Assembly (NCBI GenBank): GCA_003427395.1
Contig: BFEA01000038.1
Coordinates: 2,189,458 to 2,214,128 of the forward strand
Source: Chara braunii
Taxonomy: Eukaryota; Streptophyta; Charophyceae; Charales; Characeae
DNA: 24,671 nt
Direction: 5' to 3'
Part shown: positions 1 through 8,877 of the stretch, one piece after another
Layout: every line of letters begins with the position of its first letter
How positions within the stretch are numbered: the stretch's first letter is position 1
Position numbers and translations under genes: made by a program
Notes under the pieces: generated by a model
The model's input: only the letters and a program-made list of their open reading frames with translations
The model's database searches: none
What the model was told of the DNA's origin: nothing

Positions 1-45
<45 letters not shown>
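1..45. repeat. Poly-G run at window start
   Basis: An uninterrupted run of about 45 G opens the window. It may be a real homopolymer or an assembly edge artefact. The other end of the window is poly-A, so both ends probably mark places where assembly stopped. Confidence 0.9.
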
Positions 46-330
46 CGGGTGTTAACCCACCTGGCGGCTGTTGTAGTTGCGGCCTCGATTCTCCCGCTTC
101 CTTCGGTTCCTTCTGGCTGGCTATGTCCGAAGACGACGCCGGGGGCTGCTTCGTGATCCTCTGCAGACGAAAAGACGATGACTGCGGCAGCGAAGGGCAA
201 AAATGGAGACTGCGAAGGAGGGCATAGTAGGCATACTGCTGGGGAACAAAGGTGGACTACCGAGTGGGGTACGTCTGAGTAGTTCGAAATCAAACTACTC
301 CGATCTCCCATTTTTTTTTTTCCCTTTGGA
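46..330 (+). other. GC-rich segment with a 34-codon ORF, possible first exon
   Basis: This stretch is GC-richer than most of the window. It contains a small ORF from ATG at 178 to TAG at 280-282, starting MTAAAKGKNG, and an overlapping longer-frame ORF from 203. A possible donor (AG|GTGG) lies near 250. It could be a 5' exon of a plant-type gene, but there is no recognised domain and no confirmed link to the exon chain starting at 6659. From 300 to 470 there are only T-rich tracts and unassigned sequence. Confidence 0.15.
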
Positions 331-473
331 GGGTGCACGCGGCCTTAATTTATTGTTTTTTCAACCCCACCGGTTCATGCGACTTCAGAATTGGACCTAG
401 ACCCCCACCCCGCAACTTTTTTTTTTTTCATGACCCCTTGATTTTGACATGCACCGCACCCAGTGCGTGCACA

Positions 474-529
474 GCTTGTGCAATGCGTGATGCGGCGCGC
501 GGCTTGTGCAATGCGCGATGCGGCGCACG
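474..529. repeat. 28-bp tandem repeat, two copies
   Basis: Two adjacent 28-bp units (474-501, 502-529) begin GCTTGTGCAATGCG and differ at two positions. They sit in a GTGC/GCGC-rich patch whose composition resembles the GC-rich ends of the insertion at 9169-9511. No function is evident. Confidence 0.8.
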
Positions 530-613
530 TGCGCAGTGCAGCACATCTGGATGGGCCGCATGTATGATTCTGTCTATCACATTATCATTACATGAAATCA
601 CTGCTGCCCTTGA

Positions 614-860
614 TTTTTTTTTTATTTTTATTTTTTAAATGATCCTCCGGCAGGTTCACCCATTGAAACCTTGTTACAACTTCACCTTCCTCCAAATGAT
701 AAGGTTCTATGAAATTCTCACAGCACCCTCAGCGGCGAACTGCCGGGATAACTGCAATCCAGACACTTCACCGCACCATTCAATCGGTAGGAGCAGCGCG
801 CAGTGTGTACAAAGGGCAGGGAGTTAATCAGTGCTAGCTGATGATTCACGCTTAGTATGT
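614..860 (-). pseudogene. Retrocopy of the 3' end of nuclear 18S rRNA with A-rich tail
   Basis: Read on the minus strand, this is the last roughly 220 nt of eukaryotic 18S rRNA. Conserved blocks are recognisable on the plus strand as reverse complements, including CAGGTTCACC near the 3' end, CCTTGTTACAACTTC, ATTCAATCGGTAGGAGC and GTGTGTACAAAGGGCAGG. Many C-to-T and G-to-A changes and small indels show it is dead. Directly after the mature 3' end (minus strand) comes an A-rich tail, seen as T-rich sequence at 614-636. A tail at the natural 3' end points to retroposition of rRNA rather than a piece of an rDNA array. No clean target-site duplication was found. Confidence 0.85.
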
Positions 861-1667
861 GTTTTGTTGGACCTGTTGTTTGCCCAAACCCTCAGTTGCT
901 AAACCTCAGCTATCAGAGACTGCCGCTTGTGATGAGACGGTGGTCATAGGCAGCTGTATGTTCTTTTCTTCTTCTTTCTTTTTTAAATAATAAAACAGGC
1001 CCTTATGATCCTGGCTCCATATCCATTCTGGGGAGCGTCAGTCCGGTTCGTATTCCCCCGGCAAGTCAATATCCTCAGATACATCGTTTACACAGTCACA
1101 CATCCATTTTCTTTTCCAGCCATGACACTAACACTACTAGTTCAACTGGAAGGCCCCTCCTATACGAGCGTGTAGCCACAAGCTCTCGGTAAAAGTGGCT
1201 GTTTAATTACAATCACAATGAAACTGAACTTTATACGATTAGCTATGATTGATTATCAGGGGTACAATGCTCGTTGTGCTTACGCTGATAGCAGTCCGGA
1301 CAGTGTCATCCCGATGTGACAGCTGTTGTGTTGGGGTTATCTCTGCTACCATGTGGCTGATGATGTCAACAGAATGGTTCTACCCTAAACCTGGTTGTTG
1401 CTCGTATCAAGCTCTGTTGTTGAAACTTGTTTTCCATTTCCACTGTTTACATCTTATTTCCAAAGTTTTTTTTTCTGGGACTTTTTCGAGATATTCTGTC
1501 ATCTATTACTTGCAGCAGTTGTTCTGTTTGATTTCCATGTGCTTGTGTGTAAGGCCAATTCATAATGCTCATATGAATGCAGAATCAACTGGTTGGCGTG
1601 CAGAAGATCCGACACAGTTTGCTAATGTGCATCCATTGCTTCAGGGGTTGATAATTTGATGTGTATG

Positions 1668-1669
<2 letters not shown>
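861..1669. other. No gene recognised; contains one interspersed-repeat copy
   Basis: An ORF of 136 codons at 1249-1659 (+) has no recognisable domain and lies in T-rich sequence. The only assignable item is the interspersed repeat at 1008-1068. The rest appears to be unassigned intergenic or intronic DNA. Confidence 0.5.
1008..1068 (-). repeat. Interspersed repeat family C, copy 1
   Basis: This block shares a core containing TCTGGGGAGC and CAGTCCGGTTC with 22071-22130 and 22284-22345, and in reverse complement with 7386-7420. T-rich sequence precedes it on the plus strand, as expected for a minus-strand poly(A) retroelement. The family is assigned here only by comparison within this window. 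Confidence 0.65.
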
Positions 1670-1765
<96 letters not shown>

Positions 1766-1766
1766 N

Positions 1767-1836
<70 letters not shown>

Positions 1837-1866
1837 AGGGAGAGAGAGGGAGAGAGAGAGAGAGAG
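1670..1866. repeat. Compound GT / GA microsatellite
   Basis: About 40 GT units (to 1752) switch to a long GA tract with GGGA interruptions. One undetermined base occurs at 1766, just past the switch, suggesting a sequencing or assembly gap in repeat length. Long frames of VCVCV or RERER and their antisense LSLSL or HTHTH are products of the repeat, not genes. Confidence 0.98.
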
Positions 1867-2880
1867 GCAGACAGACACAGACCGAAACGGACAGGACGGA
1901 AGGGGGGCGGGGCAGAGAGAAGGGGAGAGGAGGGAGACACAGGGAGGCAGAGGGAGTGAGAGGGAGAGAGTTATTTCTATCAGCTACACGCTATTAGGTT
2001 TATCATGGAGACAGTGTGGATGACGATCGAAAACACAAACGATCGTTTTTTCGTCGGCGTGATTGCATGTTGTTGCTCCTTGCATAATAGCGGGATTCGC
2101 TTTCATACAGCGGGAAAGGACGCACTCTGCTCAACTTGGTGGGTAATCCCTCTTTTTTCTTTCTTTCTCTCTTCCACTGATTCATATCTCTCCCACTCAT
2201 ATTTGCATGGCATCAATGGAAATCTTCTCTGCATATACGCATAATCCTATTCTACCAACCGAACCAAAAGGTCCAGACTTTTAGATAGTATACATGCATA
2301 TATAGCGAATTGTATCAACTCCTATTCTTGTGTGCCCCATTGAGGATGTGCGACCTGTGTGCATTGAGGATGCGCCAAATGTTCATGGAATCTAGCCAAG
2401 CTACGGCGCTGATGGTGCACTTATCAATTGCATGTGATCATTCTACCAACTAAGACAAGACATGACCTGTGTTTCGCTCTCCGAGGGAGAGGTTTTGTGC
2501 TCATTCTATAGCGGCACAACGACCTTTATATATCCAGAAATATCAAGATTGCACCACGACATCACCACGATGGCATGAGTATACAAATGGCGGTCCTGAG
2601 ATTGACGGTAATCAAATTGCCATGGTGATGATGGTATGAGTTTGTACGGTTAGTCGTCGCCAGCCAAATTTTTTTGTGTGCATTGTTTTATTACTCCCAA
2701 ACGCAAAGTACCTGTAAGCAGCTGTTTAAAGTTTAAACATGTTTGAAAAGGAAACCCTACTATCAGTTTAGACCTTTCAGCTGGTCAGCCTTGGAGGAAC
2801 TGCAGGGTGAGCAACTGAACAGCAGAGGACAAAAGACTACCAAAGACTGCCTGCGAACACAGAGGGACGTTGGAGAAAGC
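1867..2880. other. No gene recognised
   Basis: Purine-rich sequence continues to about 1970, then ordinary AT-rich unassigned DNA. The ORF at 2005-2244 has no recognisable domain and no credible splice context. Confidence 0.5.
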
Positions 2881-3058
2881 CTGATAACATCTGATAGCAT
2901 CTGATGTCATCTGATACCATCTGATACCATCTGATAACATTTGATATCATCTGATAACATCTGAAAACATCTGATAACATCTGAGAGCATCTGAGAGCAT
3001 CTGAGAACATCTTGGAACATCTTGGGACATCTTGGAACATTGGAACATGTTGGGACAT
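2881..3058. repeat. 10-bp minisatellite (CTGATAACAT type)
   Basis: About 17 units of a decamer follow one another. Early units are mostly CTGATAnCAT, a middle group is CTGAGAGCAT, and the last are CTTGGAACAT or CTTGGGACAT before decay into GGAACATGTTGGGACAT. Variants are grouped in order rather than mixed, the usual trace of local slippage and homogenisation. The antisense 73-codon ORF across it is a by-product. Confidence 0.93.
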
Positions 3059-3390
3059 ATACGAAAAATCTTAGGATCTGGGAATATCTGAGAACATGTT
3101 AGAGAACGTCAGACCACCTCACGTACCTGATGAAGTTTAAAGGGCACCTTGAGGATCTTCTACAGGTTCCTTAGCACAGGCAACTCTGTTGACTGTACCA
3201 TCTGAGAATACCTGAGATGATCTTGTGGACAATTTGTGAGACATGAAACTGCAGAGTTGCACTTGCAGCATGTTGGGACCACTTGAAATGCCTTTGAGAA
3301 GTACAATGATTGCGTTGTCAGGCTATTGACAGCATTTGCGACCCGGCGAAAGCGACCAGGATGTCTCAGGTTCTTTTCTAGTGTGTTTAG

Positions 3391-3517
3391 GAGATCCTAG
3401 GTTCGGTCACCTATGCCCAAACACCATAAGTGGTAGTCCTTTGCTCTGGGTGAAGTGGGATGCTTTGCGGTCAGTTGCGCTCGAATTTTGTCAGATACTC
3501 TTGCAAACAGTGCGCAG
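3391..3517 (+). CDS. Exon-like block, helical protein fragment (unassigned)
   Basis: This block reads DPRFGHLCPNT at its start and WDALRSVALEFCQILLQTVR at its end, an amphipathic helix typical of HEAT/ARM-type solenoids. It ends in a strong donor, AG|GTGAGC at 3518, in phase 2. Two possible acceptors lie upstream: TTTTCTAG (exon from 3382) and TGTTTAG (exon from 3391). Both give a phase-1 start. It resembles the peptides of the exon chain from 6659 in style and strand and may be an upstream exon of that gene. However, 6659 needs a phase-0 predecessor, so at least one missing exon would have to lie between. The protein family is not recognised. Confidence 0.45.
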
Positions 3518-6500
3518 GTGAGCCTGTTTTGTGCTATGGTTCACAAGATGCGTCATGCTCTGAATTCCGGCTATTCATATGGGTTAGTAATCGCTTTGTC
3601 TTGTTTAGCAGTTGAAAATATATTTTCAAATTTCAAGAAAGATTGGGCCGTTCACCCTTTTTGGGCCGTGTACTCTTTCACTGAATCGCGAACAATTGGA
3701 CAATGAGCCTCCACTGTTGTCAGAGGAATAGCTTTCGAGTTTTTTCTTGCATCAAGCTTATGACGCATGACAATAGTCAAGCCTTTGGAGAATGTCCATC
3801 CTGCCCCTGTGAGGGCCTCCCACCATGGTGGCCTGCTGGTCGCAAACCTTATCTCGTGAACCTTTCTCTTGCATAGACGCCAGGCAAAAGGCCCGGAAAC
3901 ATGGGTCAAGAGTTGAGACATATGGTGAGTATTAGGAAAAGGGATTTGATTTCTGAAGTTTGAACTCGTTACCTGATTATTATGCTCCTGGTGCACGCCA
4001 CTTAGTGGTCACACAGGTTGCTCTGCACTTTTCCCACTTATGAATGCAGAAACCGGGGACTGTCATCCAGTGACAACATTCCGAGTGTTCCGTACTTGCA
4101 TCCCTCTCTTTTGCTCCAAGTTTTTGGGTTCTTCTTATGGAGGGATTGGGTTGTATCATGCCCTTTGACAGATTTGTGGCTGGATGAGATGAGATGTGTG
4201 TGTCTAGTTGTGCTCTGTTTATTGGAGGAATTGGTGCAGTTATGGCACTCGACAGATGTTATATTTTCTGTGGTTTGCGTGCAGCTTATCGCAGGTTGGC
4301 TGTGTTGGCGCTTGCCTTCAATCATAGGTGGCGGAATGATAGCCTATACTGTTCTGTACCAAGTAGTATTACTGTTGCATTTCCCAACTATTGTTTCCGA
4401 CTGGCAACACAAGGATAGGGGTGGCAAAGAGGAAGAGTAGATATAGACCATACATCAGCAGATTCAGCACAGAAGTACTCAAATGGAAAGAATACAGAAT
4501 GGAACCTGCTTATGTTTTCATGTGTACATCTGTCGTTTAGAAAGGAAAGCAAAACGGCCTCACCTGTACTCGAGTCACATGAACGCGTGGGGACTAAGCA
4601 GATGTAAAACAGCAAATCTGCTCTCAACTGATGGCAAGGACACCCAGTTAGTGGCCTGTGGCTGCACCGACAGATTGGGCATGAAAGATGTCATTGTGGT
4701 TTATGGAAATGAGGCATGTAATCGCACCAATCATGGGCACCTTCCCTGATTGCACACTGCCGGCAGACGAGGCATGTCTCCCTCAGGCCACAAGCAACAG
4801 AATCACGACCATGGCCCACCGTGAGAGGTTTGACTCTGAGCATGCCTAGCATCCTCAATATGAACAATGCTATACTCCCCACCAATAGACTGCAGCGTTG
4901 TTTTTTGAAAAAAAAAAAAAAAAAAAAAAAGGTTATGATGGCTGGTTGTGAGTGCAGAAAGGACAGTTGCTGGGATTGTCCAGAGAGAGGATAACCTCGA
5001 CCATTTCGTGAAAATGTTTCGGGCAAAGCTGATGGCGATCACAAGCTATAACTGAGCATATGTGCATGTTGCGATGACTCCAACAGTTACATACTGACAA
5101 ATCTTCATTTTCTGAGAAACGTTCCTGTCCGTGGTCTGTTAGCTGGATTTCCTAATATGATTATCTGAGTCTATTTTGCCGGTGTGTGACCATTCTGATG
5201 AGATCAGTACGCCTGCGTGCTTGCCTGGGTCTAAATCTGTGTCTCTGTGCTAACTCTGGTTTTCGCGCTGTGTTTCTGTGCCGTGAACGGGGGTAGAGTA
5301 GCAAATGGTGTAGTTACAAGGACAGACCTGAGATTTGGGCTACAAAGGAACTCGGTGGGAATTCCAGAAGGCTAGGGATAAAGGCGGACTTTCTCAGGGA
5401 CCTAGTAGGATTTTTCAGTATCTTGAGTAGGCCTAATAAGGTCTGCTACGCTTAGGAGAAGTCGGATTGCTTCCAAGAGGTCAGGATGGTCCAGGGCCTG
5501 AACGTAGGTAGATATCAGGTTAGATTGAGGACCTGGTAGTGGGTTGCAGACTGCAATGATGTTCCTGCCAATGGCAGAATCTTTCCGATAGGCCTAGTGC
5601 ATGCTAGAGGTCGGGAGGTACCCGGGGTAGAGTACTGGAGGTCGCTCGTCATGAGTACATCATTCCGTGCACTGAGTTCATCTGGCAGTCATGCTGCCGC
5701 CTCGGAGTTGGAGCTTCTGGGGAGCAAGGTGGAGGTTAAGGATGATGGACAAGGGCCCCCATGGCTACGGTGAGATGAGGGAGAGTGCCGAGCTATGGAG
5801 GTAGTAGTACTAGAACCCCATACGAGGGTATGATAATAGGAGGAGGAGTCTAGTGGGTGAGCGGAGGAGGAAGGAGGTGGGAATCGAGAGGAGACTTACC
5901 GTTGGCTATGGTGGACCTTCATCTTCCCTTAACTGGCTGGCACTGCATCAGGAAGGTCCCTGGAGGGGACCAGCTGGACTTGGACTCCATCTGAGGAGAC
6001 TGGCGATGGTTGCTGGAGGAGGGAGAAGCATAATAGGTAGTTGCATTGTCCTGCGAACATCTGTGCATGGAAGGGATGATCTGCCATAGCTGAGAAAGGT
6101 GGTAGTGAGAGGAGAGAGGATACCTAAAGGGGACTCTTTCTATGAGGCTGTAGGAGGATCTTTCTTACATTGGTTTGCGCCCATTCATTCATTCATTCTT
6201 CTTATATTTTTTATTATTTTGTAAATTTGTAATAAAAGGTGAGGAAGAGTTCTGAACGGGATGATGACGATGATGATGGACGGGAGAAAAGAGGGGGAGG
6301 AGACTTCCTCATCTTGTGCTCTTCTTCTTGGCCGCCTTCTTCTCTTTTCTTCATTCTCTTCTCTTTCCTTGTCTGATTCCAGTTCGTCGTGATTTGCAGT
6401 GACTGGCATTCCCATCAAGAGGTCGGCAGGGTCATAACAATGTGTCAGTGCCTGTGATTGTCTGCTCATTGCTGACGGCATCGGGTATTCCATTTAATAC

Positions 6501-6539
6501 CTCGTCCGCTTGGTCCTGCTATGGTTGCATGGTCCTTCC
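3518..6539. other. No gene recognised; probable intron or spacer
   Basis: ORFs at 3652-3996 (-), 4018-4440 (+), 4483-4749 (+) and 5853-6089 (+) show no family motif. 5280-6130 is rich in G and A on the plus strand. A short ATTC repeat lies at 6184-6199. The minus-strand ORF 6185-6493 is acidic and arginine-rich and has no recognised domain. A short retroelement remnant with an A22 tail is at 4862-4930. Confidence 0.5.
4862..4930 (+). mobile_element. SINE-like family B, 3' fragment with A-tail
   Basis: The core CTCCCCACCAATAGACTG is shared with 15243-15270 (plus) and, in reverse complement, with 20525-20550. Here it is followed by a short spacer and about 22 A. All three copies are followed in their own orientation by an A-rich tail, the pattern of a short retroposon 3' end. 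Family membership rests only on these three copies. Confidence 0.6.
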
Positions 6540-6672
6540 AGGATTATGAATGGAAATACCTTTCTCGGCCTTTTGGCTAAGATCAAGTGTAGTATCTGTT
6601 CTGATCAGTTTAATATCTGATCCGTGGTCCATCGGTTAAAATAAAAAAAAAAGAAAAGGATTATGAATGGAA
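6540..6672 (+). mobile_element. U2 retro-insertion with 16-bp target-site duplication
   Basis: The 16-bp sequence AGGATTATGAATGGAA occurs at 6540-6555 and again, without mismatch, at 6657-6672. It brackets a U2 snRNA fragment plus an A-rich tail. Duplication length and tail are those of LINE-driven target-primed reverse transcription. The first two bases of the duplication are the AG of a 3' splice site, and the remainder is the start of the exon at 6659. Confidence 0.9.
6556..6656 (+). pseudogene. U2 snRNA 5' fragment, retropseudogene with A-rich tail
   Basis: The sequence begins exactly like plant U2 snRNA (ATACCTTTCTCGGCC) and continues through the branch-point recognition region (GTAGTA) and the conserved stretch CAGTTTAATATCTGAT. 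After roughly 80 nt, at CCATCGGTT, it passes straight into an A-rich tail (about 6637-6656). The 3' half of U2 is missing, so it cannot encode a working U2. No upstream sequence element or TATA box of plant snRNA genes is visible. The near-intact sequence suggests a relatively young insertion. Confidence 0.93.
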
Positions 6673-6708
6673 CTTGAGTCTTGAGCGCAAATACTTTGAT
6701 CAAGCTAG
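6659..6708 (+). CDS. Host gene exon a (disturbed by U2 insertion)
   Basis: This exon starts in phase 0 after AG at 6657-6658 and codes DYEWNLSLERKYFDQA. It ends as AG|GTTTGT (phase 2). The two spare bases AG plus G at 7006 give Arg. Before the U2 insertion, the acceptor was GGTCCTTCCAG at 6531-6541, with a good pyrimidine tract. That copy now leads only into 14 bases of exon and then U2. The full exon follows the second AG, which is preceded by an A/G-rich tail instead of pyrimidines. Splicing here may be weakened or shifted. The gene is unidentified. Confidence 0.6.
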
Positions 6709-7005
6709 GTTTGTCTCTGTTATTGCCGATGGATGTTTGTGCCTGTGCTTGTGTACTCAAAGCTGTACAGTATTAGGTGTGGCTGTTCTGCATCTTGCCC
6801 GCTGTTGGTCCAGCAATGGTTCATTATTCTTTCAGGACTATGGAGCTAGTTTAGCCTCTGCTATTGCCGCTGTATATTGGACATTGCCTTTAGAGTTGTG
6901 TTGAGTCAGCTCACTGCAAACTGCTGTTATAGAAAAAAACAGTGAAACGTGCCAAGATACACCTGGACTTTCCCTTTTGCCCACTGTCCATTCTCATCTG
7001 GTCAG

Positions 7006-7099
7006 GCTTACTGGGCAGGCATTCATGAATGCATCTGGCTGCCTGGACCGTGCAGATGGAGAAGGCCCTGGTATATCACTGCAAATTCGGAAAGCCAAG
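7006..7099 (+). CDS. Host gene exon b
   Basis: A long pyrimidine tract at about 6967-7004 ends in GTCAG, then the exon codes LTGQAFMNASGCLDRADG and continues to QIRKAK, ending AAG|GTGTAT. It starts in phase 2 (one base completes the Arg codon with exon a) and ends in phase 0, in frame with exon c after a 105-bp intron. The frame stays open through that intron up to 7351, so the intron could be retained or absent. Splice signals at both ends favour removal. No domain is recognised. Confidence 0.55.
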
Positions 7100-7204
7100 G
7101 TGTATGTTTGTACTTTTCCCAAAGCAAACCAATGCTCTGTTAGGATTGGGAAATCGACAAGGAATCATCCTGATCACTTTTTGTTCACTGCTATTGTCAA
7201 ACAG
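7100..7204 (+). other. Short intron (105 bp) between exons b and c
   Basis: It begins GTGTATG, ends GTCAAACAG with a T-rich stretch before the AG, and is a multiple of three without an in-frame stop. Retention would therefore add 35 residues rather than break the protein. Confidence 0.45.
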
Positions 7205-7274
7205 GGGGGAGATTCGCTTTGTGTAGAGCCAAAGTTGATGGACGTTGTTGCCGACCTCATAAAAGATACCATTG
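7205..7274 (+). CDS. Host gene exon c
   Basis: After TTGTCAAACAG, 70 bp code GGDSLCVEPKLMDVVADLI and then KDTI, ending G|GTAAGA, a strong donor, in phase 1. Its spare G plus TA at 10296 forms Val and joins the frame of exon d across a 3021-bp intron. The peptide is helix-forming. The intron that follows contains the plastid-DNA insertion, so this gene has tolerated large intronic gains. Confidence 0.65.
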
Positions 7275-7385
7275 GTAAGAGTGTCCCCTTTCAATTCATC
7301 CCTTCCAGTGTTGAACAAAAAGGGAAAAACTTCAAGAAAGGAAAAAACTAGAACTGCCAAAATCATATATTGTGTTTCTATCCAA

Positions 7386-7500
7386 CTTGCCTGTGGACAG
7401 GAACCGGACTGACGCTCCCCAGACTGGACAAGGAGTCACAATCGTAAGGACCTGTTTTACCAAAAAAAAAAAAAAGAAGAAGAAGAAAAAGAAAAAGAAA
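7386..7500 (+). mobile_element. Interspersed repeat family C, copy with A-rich tail
   Basis: GGAACCGGACTGACGCTCCCC at 7400-7420 is the reverse complement of the family-C core seen at 1030-1050 and 22090-22115. About 40 bp further on comes a long A-rich tail (7461-7502, with GAAGAAGAA interruptions). This orientation shows the sense strand of the family. The 5' boundary and target duplication are not resolved. Confidence 0.6.
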
Positions 7501-7502
7501 AG

Positions 7503-8636
7503 AGAAGAGGAACAAATTCAAGTTACTACAAGGGCCTAGCCCAGTTCGTACACCGATGAACTTTTGAAACGCGGACCGGAGTTTTGAGTCCTGGCGGAAC
7601 TTGATGAATGAAATGCCAGAATTGCCTGGGGCCGGTCAGCTCGGCGATGACATCTCAAGGCCATTGCCTCTTTTTTATCTCCTCTTAAATAAAGAAAAAC
7701 TCCAACGCAGAACAGAGAACGAAAGGGGAAAAAGAAAGTAACTACAACGACTCATGGCAGAAAGGCAACCAGCGTATACTCTTGAAAGTTGAAGCTCCGT
7801 TTCTTTGGACCATGAGGCCAAATTGAAGTGTACCTCTCGTTAGATGTGCGCCTTTAAGCATCTTCATTGTCTTTGGTGCAAAGTTTTAGGCCAATGGAGT
7901 CCTGCTGTTAACTTGAACTTTCCCTGATTTGCAGTCCTCATCATTGACCAAGGGCCTTGTCAATCTTCCCTGTATTATTTGGATCTGGACCCCTGTCCTT
8001 TTTGTACATTTGTCGATCGGGGAGGTGATTGATTTCTGATGCGTTTGGAGCTCTCGAATGAGCCTCTCCAAAAAGTTAGGGGGCTCTGTACAGGGTCCCC
8101 CGTGTGGGGGCGGGCGGGATTTTTTTTTTTTTTTTTCTGTGGTTCAGGGCTGGGTGTAGTGCCACCCTACGGCATGGGACAATTTCTTTTTCTACTCATC
8201 CTTCGGACGCCCTGTCCCGAGCCTCCAAAACTTTAGGAGAGACTCAATCACGATTCTCAACTTGGCTGAGGCCATGTGCTAGTCTTTCAAAGTACCAGTA
8301 CACCACATATTGGCCCGCGGGCGTCAGCATGAAACCCGCACCGCTTCGGAGGCCGCCGATTTTTTTTTTTCAACAGCGGGCCTGGCCGTGCGGCGTCTCC
8401 GAGTTTTGCTTGTGGTGACAAAAACTTTCTGCAAGGCTGGGGCCATGTGCCAGTCCTTCAAACCACAAGTATGCCACCCAGCTATTTTGTTCTGACGTGG
8501 CTGTTTACCCCACTGCGTTGACAGTGGCTCGCCCTGCCACACCCAAACGGCTGGCGGCACCAGCCAAAAGGAAAACAATTGCACCCGTGCTGGTTCATTT
8601 TTGGGCTGGCGTGTGGTCGCAATCCGGGTGAAGTAT
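7503..8636. other. Intron 2 sequence, no gene; local duplicated block
   Basis: 8264-8313 and 8435-8486 are two copies of a roughly 50-bp block (GGCCATGTGCTAGTC / GGCCATGTGCCAGTC) 171 bp apart. 8545-8612 shares GGCTGGCGGCACCAGCC and a GGTTCATTT motif with the elements at 9612-9815 and 21440-21852, so it is probably a remnant of that element family. Nothing else is recognised. Confidence 0.5.
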
Positions 8637-8673
8637 TGTTATATTACTTACCCTCTTTGCAGGATTTGTTATT

Positions 8674-8823
8674 ATTTCATTTTATTTTTAGAAAAATGGG
8701 CGACAGCCTTGAGATATCATCATCGAACTGACTGGTCCCAGGTAATTGAGAATTATTGTATGTCACTCGTCTGGATCCGAACTCGGATCTGTATTTCAAC
8801 AGTTCACAGGTGTACCAACTGAG
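8674..8823 (-). mobile_element. tRNA-derived SINE family A, copy 1
   Basis: On the minus strand, an A box (GCTCAGTTGGTA) is followed about 30 nt later by a B box (GAGTTCGGATCC), the internal RNA polymerase III promoter of tRNA. A unique body and an A-rich tail follow (T-rich on the plus strand at 8674-8692). The tRNA-like head stops at the A box and abuts U6. Related copies are at 22510-22694, 23077-23226 and, more diverged, 19099-19255. The parent tRNA is uncertain. Confidence 0.8.
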
Positions 8824-8877
8824 CATCCGTTAAAATTGGGAAGATACCGAGAAGATTGGCATGGGCCCTGCGCAGGA
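8824..8877 (+). pseudogene. U6 snRNA fragment
   Basis: About 54 bp match U6 snRNA from CATCCG through AGAAGATTGGCATGG to CCTGCGCAGGAT, covering the ACAGAG-region neighbourhood (here ACCGAG) and the internal stem-loop start. There are several substitutions. Both the 5' stem and the 3' U-rich end are missing, and there is no promoter. The U6 end CGCA(A)GGAT overlaps the target sequence GCAGGAT, so priming microhomology is visible at the boundary. Confidence 0.85.

Noticed and set aside
1585-2023. Several overlapping ORFs on both strands, about 95-120 codons
   Set aside because: They are translations of the GT/GA microsatellite and contain one undetermined base; no real protein.
2837-3058. 73-codon antisense ORF with repeated FRCYQM-like units
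   Set aside because: Product of the 10-bp minisatellite; period not a multiple of three, units drift, no context.
4018-4440. 140-codon hydrophobic ORF, possible membrane protein
   Set aside because: Cys/Trp/Val-rich low-complexity translation of GT-rich DNA; possible splice sites nearby did not give a consistent phase.
6185-6493. 102-codon minus-strand ORF with acidic and Arg-rich parts
   Set aside because: Charged run comes from a CTTCTT-type simple sequence; no domain or splice support.
6803-6900. Possible duplicate of exon a (TTTCAG then DYGASLASAIAA)
   Set aside because: Similarity to 6511-6556 is limited to about 35 bp and no donor gives the needed phase.
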